This document shows, in pieces, positions 26,639 through 36,100 of a stretch of 64,000 nucleotides of DNA. Below the pieces are notes generated by a model. The model was not told the DNA's origin, did no database searches, and saw only the letters and a list, made by a program, of their open reading frames with translations. How positions within the stretch are numbered: position 1 is the first letter of the stretch; each line of letters begins with the position of its first letter. This stretch comes from Flexifilum sp963727545 (GTDB lineage Bacteria; Chloroflexota; Anaerolineae; Aggregatilineales; Phototrophicaceae), in NCBI GenBank assembly GCA_963727545.1, contig CAVSGS010000010.1:62001-126000 (forward strand). The letters are read 5' to 3'. A program made the position numbers and the translations under genes.

Positions 26639-26801
26639 AGCCTTCCCTTCGTCAGTGTCCAATATACACGCGCTCCCCGCCAATTCCTCAACCCGGCAAA
26701 CAACTATCGGCGCTGACAACCCGATTTCGCATTTGCCCTACCCCACAAGCCAAACTGATAGCTTGCTCCCCGCCCTGAAGTCGGGGGTGGGGTGATCTTC
26801 G

Positions 26802-28649
26802 TCACCCGGTCGCCTGATCAGGCGTCGTCCCGTTGTAGATGTCCTGTCGCAGCCACAGGTTAATGCTGTCTTCGCTAGTATACGGGCTGCGTGCTTGCTG
26901 CTGCGCCCACCAACCCGGCAGATCGATCAGATTCATGCTGCTGCTGTCCCACGTCCGCTGAGTCACAAAATCCTGCCCGACGTAGCTCGATCCGAGGCTC
27001 GGCTGATCCAGCGATCCCGGCAGCAGCACGACTTCAGCGCCCGCAGCATCGTCAGGGTTATCGATGAAGTCGGCATTCGAGAAATCACGCAGCACCCACG
27101 CGACGATCCCGTCTTGCGACGCCATCACCGTGACCGGCAGCGTCGGCAGCCCGCCGGTTTGCCGACGCGCGACTTCGAACAGCGTTTGGCGCAGCAGCGC
27201 CGTATCGCCGTGCGTCGCCGTCGAGTGCCAGTATACGACCGGAGCGTCAGCGTTGGTGACGACCGCATTCCAGCCCGCCCCCAGCGAGGTCAGCCCGCCG
27301 AAGAGCGCCAAACCGATGCCGAGTCCCTGCCACGCCGTCCGGTTGCCCCACAAGCTGGCGAACAGGAAGTAGCCGATCACCAGAAACAGCAGCGCGATCA
27401 GCAGCAGAATGGCGCTGTCCGGCTCGAAAGTTGCCGTCGCCAGCGTGCCGTCCGCTGCTTTGACCAACGATCGCCCGGCGGACTCGAAGGCGATGGTGAA
27501 GACCAAGAACACGGCGACCGCAGCGGCAGCGACCAGCCAGCGCGCCCACGACGGCGCGGCGACAAAAATCGTCGATTGATCCGGCGCGAGCGTGCGTTCG
27601 AGCGCTCGCGCCGCCAGCACCGCCAGCGGTACGCTGATCCACAGGGCATGAGCCGGACTGCCATCGGCGAAGAACAGCGACACGATCACCGCGAGGATCA
27701 CCCACACCACGAGGAAACGATCCACGGTCGCGAGCCGGTAGCGGCGCGCGAACAATCCGGCAGCCGCCAGCACCCACAGGAACGGCTCGTAAAACAGCGC
27801 GATCAGCGCCGCATAGCCACCGATCCCGCGCGGTTCGATCACGGCGCGGACAGCATCACCTAAGCCCGCCCCGACACTGCTCAAGCCGACCGGATAGAGC
27901 AAAAAGCCGGTCGCCAGCACAAGCACAACCAGCAGCGCTGTGCCCAGCGCCAAGCCCAGCGATCCCTGCAGCGGCGCGAGTAAACTCCCGCTCGCGCTGC
28001 CCTCAAGCAGATCATTGCGCCGTTCCAACGCCCACGCGCCGGCACCCGCCGCCGCGAGGATCAGCGCCAGCGCGATTCCCCCGGCGCCGGTCAAGAATGC
28101 CATTGCTGCAAACGCCGCGACCGCGAGGATCGTATAGCCGGGCTGTCGCGTGCGCGCTGCTTGGGCATAGCCCCACAAGCTCACGCCCGCCAGCAGCAGC
28201 GACCACACGTCGGCGCTGCTCGTGCGCGACGCGATCAGCAGCACCGGCGAGAGCGCCAGCAGCACGCTGGTCAGGAACGCGCCCGTTTTGCCCAACCATG
28301 ACCGGAACAGCGCGGGCAGCAGAATCAGCGCGACACCTGCCAGCACCGTCCCCACTCGCGCCGCGACATCCGACGCGCCCATCAAGGCGAAGCTGACGCT
28401 TTGCACGTCGAACAGGATCGCACTGTTGGGCATCAGGCTGACACCGGGCGCGTCGGCAGACACCGCCCGCCACGCCGCCAGCGCGTTATGCGTCTCGGTC
28501 GGCAGCAGCGGCACGACGTCGAGATCGGCAAAGCGCAGCACCAGCGCCAACACGAGGATCACCGCATAGGCGACCAGTTCCGCACTGATCAGGATGCGCT
28601 GTCGCGTCTGGACCCCGGCGAACACCGGCATCGGCGTTTCAATCTGCAT
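26802..28649 (-). CDS. multi-pass GT39-like membrane protein (Agl23 paralogue)
   Basis: 615 residues, about 12 hydrophobic helices, then a soluble C-terminal region (from about 470) with TVMASQDGIVAWVLRDFSN. The N-terminus (AELVAYAVILVLALVLRFADLD) is clearly related to the Agl23-type gene at 25544 (WELVAYLAIFVLALITRFADLG). At the place of the HDES acidic motif it reads LPTETHN: one acidic residue is kept and the Asp is lost, so catalysis may differ or be absent. AAGGGA precedes ATG 28649 by 7 nt. It lies 14 nt from the DUF2298 gene. A cell-surface glycosylation role is inferred. Confidence 0.75.
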   Translation of the reverse strand: MQIETPMPVFAGVQTRQRILISAELVAYAVILVLALVLRFADLDVVPLLPTETHNALAAWRAVSADAPGVSLMPNSAILFDVQSVSFALMGASDVAARVGTVLAGVALILLPALFRSWLGKTGAFLTSVLLALSPVLLIASRTSSADVWSLLLAGVSLWGYAQAARTRQPGYTILAVAAFAAMAFLTGAGGIALALILAAAGAGAWALERRNDLLEGSASGSLLAPLQGSLGLALGTALLVVLVLATGFLLYPVGLSSVGAGLGDAVRAVIEPRGIGGYAALIALFYEPFLWVLAAAGLFARRYRLATVDRFLVVWVILAVIVSLFFADGSPAHALWISVPLAVLAARALERTLAPDQSTIFVAAPSWARWLVAAAAVAVFLVFTIAFESAGRSLVKAADGTLATATFEPDSAILLLIALLFLVIGYFLFASLWGNRTAWQGLGIGLALFGGLTSLGAGWNAVVTNADAPVVYWHSTATHGDTALLRQTLFEVARRQTGGLPTLPVTVMASQDGIVAWVLRDFSNADFIDNPDDAAGAEVVLLPGSLDQPSLGSSYVGQDFVTQRTWDSSSMNLIDLPGWWAQQQARSPYTSEDSINLWLRQDIYNGTTPDQATG

Positions 28650-28663
28650 AAGCCAGTCCCTTC

Positions 28664-31186
28664 CTACTGCCCGACAGTGTCGAGTTGTTCCGGCACCCGG
28701 AAGATGCGCGTATCACCCGACTGGCAGACAACTTCAAGATTATCAAGGAATTTCGTTTCGCTGCCGCTGCCGAAATCGTGACGCTCGCTGCTGCCGAAGA
28801 CAATGTAGTTGATCCCGTAGCGCTCGATGATCGAGCGGGTCGTATTCCAAGTTGGATCGGTGTACAGCGCGCGCACGTCCGGCTCCCGCGAGCCAACTGT
28901 CGCGCCGTAAGTCGAACCGCGCCACTGTGACTCGTGACCGGTCCAGTTGAGCACGGTGGGAATGCCGGTCAGCGTGCTGACCGTGCCATACGACCACGCA
29001 TACGAGCCGCCCACCGCCGAAGCGACCACCGCGTCATCACCTTGCACTAAATTACCCAAGCACAGCGCCGCTTGATAATCGTCGGGCGTAGTCAGGGTCG
29101 ATCCGCCGTCGAGGGTCGCGGGCACGTCGTAATTATTACGCCCGGTTTCGTAAAACATCCGGGTATCAATGCCTAGCACCGGGAACAGCAGCCCCAGCGC
29201 CAAAACGACGCCGACCAAACCGCCGTAAGCCATCCGCCAGCCCGAACCCGCCGACCGCTCGCCGGTGAAGAAGCTGACCACGCCGTAAGCGCCGCCGATC
29301 CCGAATACGATCCACGCCTGATAGTAAAACTTGAAGACCGTATTCATGCGCGTGCCGAAATTATCGCGCAGGAAGACGAACTCCGGGACGAGCGTCAGCA
29401 CCAGCCCCGCCGCGATCAGCAGCAGCGCGAAGCCGGTCTGCGGCGAGTAGCTGGCGACATTTTGCCCACCGTCGACATCCGTCCGGCGCGGGAACAGCCG
29501 CCCGCTGATGACGATCAAGCCCGCGACCAGCAGCAGCGCCGTCGGCAGATAGGCGATTCGCTTTGCCAGCGCCGCCGTGACCACCGTACCCCAACCGCCG
29601 TTGTCGAGTGCGAACTGATCGACCGTCGCCTTGATTGACGGCACGATCAAGCCCGCCAGACCGAGCAGCAGCATCAACCCGATCAAGCCGACCAGCAGCA
29701 GCAGCCCCAACTGAATGCCCAAGCGCCAATTCATCCGCCGCTCGGCGCGCCACGCCTCGACCGCGAGGAACGGCGCGATCAGCAGGATGAAGGGCGCGAA
29801 CATCAAGAAGAACTGCCCCGGCATGGTCGGATTGAGCAGATTGGGCGCGATCCCCGCCGCCTGTGACCGGAACGCCGCGAGGAACGGCAGGTAAAACACG
29901 ACCGCCAGCAGCAGCACTTCCACGCCTAACAGCAGCAGCGCCGTCCAATCACCGCGCCGCAGCCGCCCCGTCCCGTTGGCGATCAACCGGCGCAGCGCCT
30001 CCGCCCCCAGCAGAATGATCAGGTAGATCGGTCCATCCCACGTGTTGAGGAAGATCAGCCCGCCGATACAGACCGCGTAAAACGCGATCTCGTAGCCGGT
30101 TGGTCGTCGCCGCGTCAACAGGGTGTTGAGCGCCGCCGCTAACGCCAGCATCACGAAGGGCAGTGCCAGCACGTGCGGATGATTGTCCGCCAGCAAGAAG
30201 CTGAACTGCGGGAATTCGTCGATCACTTCGCTGTGCACGCCGTTGAGGTTGCGGTCGCTGAGCACGCGGGCGCTGTGCCACCACCACCAGCCCCGGCTGC
30301 TCCAGTCAGCGAGATCGGCGCTGCCCTGCCCCTCCGCCAGCGGCGTCTGTAAGTCATTCATGTTCCAGAGCTGCAGGTAGCCGGTTGACGCGATCCCGGT
30401 GCGATAGGGCAGTTCGACCAACGGCAGTTCGAAGTTGCTCATGAAGACGATCACTACTGTCGCCAGCAGTCCGGCAGTGATGGCGATTCCCCGCCCCTGA
30501 CCGAGCTTCTTCGCCGCCATCGCGTTGAACGCCCGCGATCGCACCAGATTATAAGCGACGCCAAACGCGCCCAAGCCGGTCAGCGCGACCAGCAGCGCCG
30601 TCGTCATGCCGAAGCCGATCGTGCTCGTGACGCCGCTCAGCAGCGACATCATCGCCATGATCACGTAGCCGAAGTAGTAGTAGCTGATCGCGTAGCCGGA
30701 GAGCCACGGGTCAGCCGGGGGAAAAGTCGGGCTGCGCATGGTCGAACTCAGAAACGCGAGTTCCATCGCCTTCTCGGTGCCGAGCAAGCTGTTCTGATAA
30801 GCGCGCACAATCGACCAGCCGAACAGCAGCACGAAGAACAGGATTTCGCCGACGATCACCACGCGGTAATTCTCGCGCCACCACGCTCGCAGGTCGATGC
30901 GTTCGCGTCCTCCGGCGAAATACAAGCCCAGCCCCAGCAGCAGCACGATCAACCACGCCAGTGCCATGCTGCCGGTGGTGTTGTCCAAGAAGCCGAGGCT
31001 CGCCAGCAGCCAGAACACGAAGCCGACCAGCAGCAGCCCCGCCGCCCGCGCCAGCGTGTACCCGCGATCCGGCAGTCCGCTCAGCAGGCGCAGGCACAGC
31101 GGCAGCGCCGCCACGCCCGCCAGCGTCGCCAGCAGCCACCAACTTAGAACTATTCCGCCCTCGCGGGAAAGCCAGTCGAACAGCAT
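28664..31186 (-). CDS. DUF2298 (Chlor_Arch_YYY) membrane protein
   Basis: 840 residues with about 18 hydrophobic helices. MRSPTFPPADPWLSGYAISYYYFG around residue 150 is the DUF2298 hallmark, a family found mainly in Chloroflexota and archaea and predicted to be membrane glycosyltransferase-related. The C-terminus (from about 700) is a soluble domain ending near RYGINYIVFGSSERHDFG. It is a full-length paralogue of the C-terminal part of the neighbouring giant gene; the two lie 4 nt apart. AAGGG precedes ATG 31186. Uninterrupted, unlike several neighbours. Confidence 0.82.
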   Translation of the reverse strand: MLFDWLSREGGIVLSWWLLATLAGVAALPLCLRLLSGLPDRGYTLARAAGLLLVGFVFWLLASLGFLDNTTGSMALAWLIVLLLGLGLYFAGGRERIDLRAWWRENYRVVIVGEILFFVLLFGWSIVRAYQNSLLGTEKAMELAFLSSTMRSPTFPPADPWLSGYAISYYYFGYVIMAMMSLLSGVTSTIGFGMTTALLVALTGLGAFGVAYNLVRSRAFNAMAAKKLGQGRGIAITAGLLATVVIVFMSNFELPLVELPYRTGIASTGYLQLWNMNDLQTPLAEGQGSADLADWSSRGWWWWHSARVLSDRNLNGVHSEVIDEFPQFSFLLADNHPHVLALPFVMLALAAALNTLLTRRRPTGYEIAFYAVCIGGLIFLNTWDGPIYLIILLGAEALRRLIANGTGRLRRGDWTALLLLGVEVLLLAVVFYLPFLAAFRSQAAGIAPNLLNPTMPGQFFLMFAPFILLIAPFLAVEAWRAERRMNWRLGIQLGLLLLVGLIGLMLLLGLAGLIVPSIKATVDQFALDNGGWGTVVTAALAKRIAYLPTALLLVAGLIVISGRLFPRRTDVDGGQNVASYSPQTGFALLLIAAGLVLTLVPEFVFLRDNFGTRMNTVFKFYYQAWIVFGIGGAYGVVSFFTGERSAGSGWRMAYGGLVGVVLALGLLFPVLGIDTRMFYETGRNNYDVPATLDGGSTLTTPDDYQAALCLGNLVQGDDAVVASAVGGSYAWSYGTVSTLTGIPTVLNWTGHESQWRGSTYGATVGSREPDVRALYTDPTWNTTRSIIERYGINYIVFGSSERHDFGSGSETKFLDNLEVVCQSGDTRIFRVPEQLDTVGQ

Positions 31187-31189
31187 CGC

Positions 31190-32089
31190 TTACCCTTGTA
31201 CACTCATCTCTGCGTCTTGATTGACCCGATAGATCGTCGAGTTGCCCTCGTGGAACACGACTTCCAGCAGTCCGGCATCCACCATTTGATCGAACTTCGC
31301 CAGCCCCTCGGCGCGATAGTAGGCGTGCTCCAGCCCGCCGACGATCACGTAGCGCACGTCGTAGAAACGCAGGATGTCCCACGCCGAGCCGATGCTGGTC
31401 GTCTGGTAGAAGGCGTTGACGTTCGCCTGCCGCGCGTCGACGAACTGCGGCAGCGGATCGACACTGCGCTGCTGCTTCTGGTGGAAGTTCCAGCCGAGCA
31501 CGGTCGGCAGCCCGGTGTAGATCGAGATCCGCCCGTTCCAGCGATACTGGGTATCTTCGCTCAGTCCTTCGATGATCGTCGGCGTCCCGCGCACGCGATC
31601 TTGCAACCAGCGGATCATGTCATAGTCTTCCGACAGCGGGAACGTCAGCAGCGTTGGATTGACCGCGTAAACGTCGTTGCTACCTTCACTCTGCGAGGCA
31701 TAGGTCATGTACTCCATGCCGTCGAGCGTCGGCGGCGCGCTGGTGTTGAAGCGGAAGATCGCCTTGCCGCGAATCGCCATGATCGGGAACAGCGACGCCA
31801 CGCCGATCAGCACGACCAGCACGAACATCCACGCGCCCCGCACCACGCCGCGCCAGTGATCGACCGCGCTGATCAGCCACGCGAACGCCGCACCACCGAC
31901 CACGCTGAACAGCAGCCACGCCTGCATGTAAAACTTGAAGACAGTGTTCTGCCGCCCGATGTCGCCGGAGAGGACGACGACTTCGACCGCCAGCGTCAAG
32001 CCGAGCGCCAGCCCGGTCAGCAGCAGGACGAACTGCATCATCCGCGACTGTCCCGGTCGCAGGAACAGCACCGCCGTCCACAACAGCAT
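31190..32089 (-). CDS. giant GT39/DUF2298 protein, C-terminal fragment (frameshifted)
   Basis: The last ~300 residues of the gene that starts at 36990. It begins inside a membrane helix (MLLWTAVLFLRPGQ), adds three helices including NTVFKFYMQAWLLFSVVGG, and ends in the soluble DUF2298 tail with LRFYDVRYVIVGGLEHAYY, matching the end of the adjacent DUF2298 protein (YGINYIVFGSS). Removing one C near 32089-32091 joins it to the middle fragment (VALVVVP + MLLWTA). Confidence 0.75.
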   Translation of the reverse strand: MLLWTAVLFLRPGQSRMMQFVLLLTGLALGLTLAVEVVVLSGDIGRQNTVFKFYMQAWLLFSVVGGAAFAWLISAVDHWRGVVRGAWMFVLVVLIGVASLFPIMAIRGKAIFRFNTSAPPTLDGMEYMTYASQSEGSNDVYAVNPTLLTFPLSEDYDMIRWLQDRVRGTPTIIEGLSEDTQYRWNGRISIYTGLPTVLGWNFHQKQQRSVDPLPQFVDARQANVNAFYQTTSIGSAWDILRFYDVRYVIVGGLEHAYYRAEGLAKFDQMVDAGLLEVVFHEGNSTIYRVNQDAEMSVQG

Positions 32090-33194
32090 GCGGCACGACC
32101 ACCAGCGCCACTTGATAGCTGATCAGCGCCGCCACCAGCGAGCCGATCAGCAGCGCCGCGATCACGAACGCTCCCACGATCAGCCAGCGCCACAACCCGC
32201 GCAGCGCCCGCACGTAAACCGAGCGGAGCCAGCGCGCCGTATCCCACAGCAGCAGCGTGACGATCAGGAACAGGAACAAGCCGTGAATGTCGAAGTACGC
32301 CCACAGCGGCGTTTTCGGATCCGTCCATAAGCGCACGCTGTTATAAGCGGAGCCGTACCATGCCGTGAACGGCGCGACGGCGACGAAGCTGACGAAGACA
32401 AAGCCGCCCACGTACCACGCCAAGTCCAGCAGCGACCAGCGCGTGAACCGTCCGAAGAAGGAGCGCGCCGGATAGCGCACGATCTGCCACAGCCACCACG
32501 CGAACACCAGCCCGACACCGCCGAGCACCGTGTAGGTGATCCAGTCCCACGTATTGGTCGCCCGCAGCATCCCCACGTAAATACCGATCACGACGACCGC
32601 CAGCACGGTGATCCAGCGGCGGCGCTTATCGATACCCGCCAGCAAAATTTCGTTGAGCAGCAAGCCCATGATCGCCAACTGCATCGGCATCGAAATCATG
32701 TGCGCGTGCATGTCGCCGTAGACGAAGGTGAAGATCGGCATCTCGTTGATCGCGTAGCCACCGACGTTGGGGATCTCGGTGATCACCCGCGTGGGTCCCC
32801 AGAACCAGCGTTCCGCGCTGATGTTGAGCGGCTGCCCGCCCAGCATCTTGGCGAAACCGTTCAAGACGCTGCTGATCATCTTGGTCGTGTCGCTGATCTG
32901 GAACTGGATCTGCTCCGAGATCGTCGGGTCCTGCGCCTCTTGCATGATCATCAGGGTCGCCGCGTCGTCGGGTGCCCCATCGTGATCGATGGTGTACTGC
33001 TGGATCAGATAATCCTGAATGCCGTTGGTCTGGACGTAACCGCCCATCTGCGCCACGCCGGTCAGGAAGACGTGCACCGTATCGAGGTTGCCCAGCACCA
33101 CCACCAGCATAAACGCCGCGATCCCGGCGACGTAGGGATTGCCCAACCGCCGCCCGCGCCTGCCCCGTCCGCGTCGCTTCGTCCGGCGGATCAC
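31686..33194 (-). CDS. giant GT39/DUF2298 protein, middle fragment (frameshifted)
   Basis: Only about 32090-33194 is homologous coding. It begins in a basic loop (IRRTKRRGRGRRGRR), then helix YVAGIAAFMLVVVLGNLD, a soluble loop, and the region IPNVGGYAINEMPIFTFVYGDMHAHMISMP with acidic/His residues typical of DUF2298 active-site loops, followed by several helices. Past 32090 the frame is spurious. An extra G in a GGGG run near 33185-33190 separates it from the N-terminal fragment. Confidence 0.7.
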   Translation of the reverse strand: MIRRTKRRGRGRRGRRLGNPYVAGIAAFMLVVVLGNLDTVHVFLTGVAQMGGYVQTNGIQDYLIQQYTIDHDGAPDDAATLMIMQEAQDPTISEQIQFQISDTTKMISSVLNGFAKMLGGQPLNISAERWFWGPTRVITEIPNVGGYAINEMPIFTFVYGDMHAHMISMPMQLAIMGLLLNEILLAGIDKRRRWITVLAVVVIGIYVGMLRATNTWDWITYTVLGGVGLVFAWWLWQIVRYPARSFFGRFTRWSLLDLAWYVGGFVFVSFVAVAPFTAWYGSAYNSVRLWTDPKTPLWAYFDIHGLFLFLIVTLLLWDTARWLRSVYVRALRGLWRWLIVGAFVIAALLIGSLVAALISYQVALVVVPHAVVDGGAVPATGTVADDAVRPAADRAGARLDAGGRSRRPLRRHRAAEHCLQVLHAGVAAVQRGRWCGVRVADQRGRSLARRGAGRVDVRAGRADRRGVAVPDHGDSRQGDLPLQHQRAADARRHGVHDLCLAE

Positions 33195-36100
33195 CCCGGC
33201 GGGTCAGCCGATCGCGCAGCGCGTTGACCAGCGCGAACGCCACCGAGAACGCCGCCGTGCCGGTCGCCGCGAACAGCGTCGGCAGGATCAAGTTGTAGGC
33301 AAAAGCCGGTACCATTTTGAGCAGCAGCACCGGCGTCCCGACGATCACGTAGCCGAAGTAGTAGTAATTGATATAGCCGCCCGCGTACCACGGATCGATT
33401 GGCGGGAAGATCGTGCTCCGCAGCACGCCGTTGAAATAAGCGAAGTCCATCGGCTTTTCGCCGCCGTAGCTCGGATGCCACAGATCGGGGTTGGTCAGGC
33501 GCACGCCGATGAATACCAAGAACGCGATCAGCGTGATCAATTCGATGAACGCCAAACGCTTCCAATGCTCGCGCAGGAAGGCGGCGAACTCGCCGCGCCG
33601 TCGCCAGAGCAGCACGCCGCCGAAGGCAGCCAAGATCACCAACGCCCCGGCGATCCCGGCTTGCGACCAGACCGGCACGTGAATGCTCGACAGATACCAC
33701 GTTCCCCACGCCGTCAGGAACATCCCGGCGAACTTCGCCAGCCCGTAACCGCGATCCCCCAGCGACGGCAGCAGCACGAACAGCAGCGGGAAGGCGGCGA
33801 AGCCGAACACCATGATCGTCAGATACCAGACGACCACCCCAACGACCTGATTGGTGTTGACGATGCTGTTGACGTCGAAGCGCTCCGACCACGTCCCGTT
33901 ATTGACCTGTTCAGGACGCATCCAGTCGGTGAACAGGAGACCGGTCGGCGCTGCCTCCGCGTCATACGAACTCCGCGCCGCGATGTCGTAGATCGTCGTG
34001 TCGCACGGCGGCGGATACTGGATCGCCGCCGAATAGACACCCGGACAGTTGTAGTTAAGTGGGTTCGCCGTCACCCGGTTCAGCGGAATATTGTAGAGCA
34101 GGTCGTGAACGTGCTGCGCGTCGTAGTCGGCACTCTTTTTGAAGATGAACACGACCGGATGATCGTAGACCGAGAAGGCTTCTTCCGACTCGAACTCGTT
34201 CAACCACTGCGGCGCGGTGTAGTCCGGCAGATATTGATCGCTGACCTTCAGCGGACCCAACTCGAAGGACTCCTGGAAGGTCGCCGCGAGGTCGTAGCCC
34301 AGTCCGCCGGAGAACAGTTCTTTATAGTAGAAATTGGTCATGGGCCAGCGCAGCGGATTGCGCGCCAGCGGATCGTAGAAGCGGTTGCTGCTGATGGCAA
34401 TGTAATCGCTGTTGTCGAGCGTCAGCAGCAGGTGCTCGCGCTTGGTCTCCTCGTCCTCGTAGACGATGTCCTGCGTGTAGCCGTTGACCAGCCCCCACCA
34501 CGGATCGAGCCACGTGTCGCAGTCCCGCCGATCCATGTGCAGCCCCGGCGGAGGATCATCTTCCAGCGTGACGCCTTGCGGCAGCGCACAGACTCCGGTC
34601 GGCACCGGGTCATCCCAGGCGCCTTCCCACGTGAAGATCGAGCCGCCGCTGACGACCACGCCGCCGGAGAGCAGCTCAACCTGCAAATCGTATTTCATCC
34701 CCTTTTGCACCATCAGCGGCGACGTGAACGGGATGTCGTAGCTCTTGCCGACGATGTTCTGCGCGTCGATCGGCAGATCGGTGTTCAGGATCGCCGTCGC
34801 AATGGCGTTGACGTCGCCGCTGTGCCGCACCGTGAAGCGCAGTACTTCCGGCTCACCGTCGTGGTTCGGATCGCCCAAATGTGGCGCGAGAATACTGGTG
34901 ACGGTGCCGCTGGCAGGTGCGGTGAAGCTGACCGTCGCACCGGGGTTGAACTCGTCAAAGCGCGTCACCCGCGACAGCAAATCGTCCTGCGAGCCGCCGT
35001 AGTTGTTGTTCGGGATCGGGATGTTGATCAGCGGCGTATCGCTCGGCGGCGTCGTCTCCACCGGGATCGTGAAGTTGCCGCCGATCACCGGACCTTCGTT
35101 CAGCAGCAAAATATTGAGCGTGTAGGTCTGCCCCGCTTCCAGCGTCGCCGGGGCATCGAACGGAATGGTATAGCCGGGAGTCGGCAGATTGTCGTCGTGG
35201 GTCAAATCTCTGCCGAACAGCGCCTCCGCCAGTGGATGATCGACGCCCTCGGTCGAGATGGTCACGTAGAGCAGTTCTTCGCCCGGATCGTTGTTCGGGT
35301 CGTCGAGGTAAGCCGCGTAGACCGCGCTGACCTGCCCGCTCACCGGCGCGACGAAACTGTGCGCCGATGCCGGATGCTCGGTATCGTAGACGTGACGATT
35401 GCCCAAGCCGTTGTTGGGCACGTCGATGTTGATGATCGGCGCGGGATCGTCCGGCGAATTGACCACCATCGCAAAATCGCCGGGGACGTGCTCCCACACC
35501 CAGTAAGACGCCTGCACCCGCGTCAGCAAATGGCGGTAGACGTTGGTGAACATCCCCGCCCACAGCAGCGTGAACAGCGTCACGAACGCCAGCAGCGCGA
35601 AGGCGATCCGCCGCCGCCAGACGTGCTCGCGGGCGTAGCGCCAAAGCGACAGCAGCCCCCACGCGCCCAGCACCGCCAGCACCGGATAAACCGGCAGGAA
35701 GTAGCGCATCGTCGTGACCCAGTTGCGCCCCAGCCAGCCGAAATAGACCAGCACCCACACCACCAACAGCGCGTTTTGGAGCGCGCGCGGCTTGCCGCGC
35801 AGCAATCGCCAGCCCGCCCACGCCCAACTGATCCACGCGATGATGCCGAAGGGCGCGCCCATGCCCCAGATCACCATGTTTTGCAGTGGATACAGATATG
35901 GCGTCCGTGACAGCCATTGGAAATTCGGCGGCGAGTCACTGGTGCCGTTGATCAGCACCTGCGCCGTCTGCATGTTGTTCAGCCAGCGCTGATCCAGCGC
36001 CAGCCCGAAGAAGCCGGGACCCGTAAAAGCATAGGGATTGAAGATGCGGAAGCACAGCAGCGAGAGAAAGGCTGCCAGCGCCAAACCGCCGCCGTGCAGC

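Noticed and set aside
33139..35910. A 923-codon open frame on the plus strand, and many other long frames antisense to real genes
   Set aside because: It runs antisense to the giant glycosyltransferase gene, is rich in Arg/His/Gln/Pro, and arises from GC-rich codon bias. No domain or start signal is seen.
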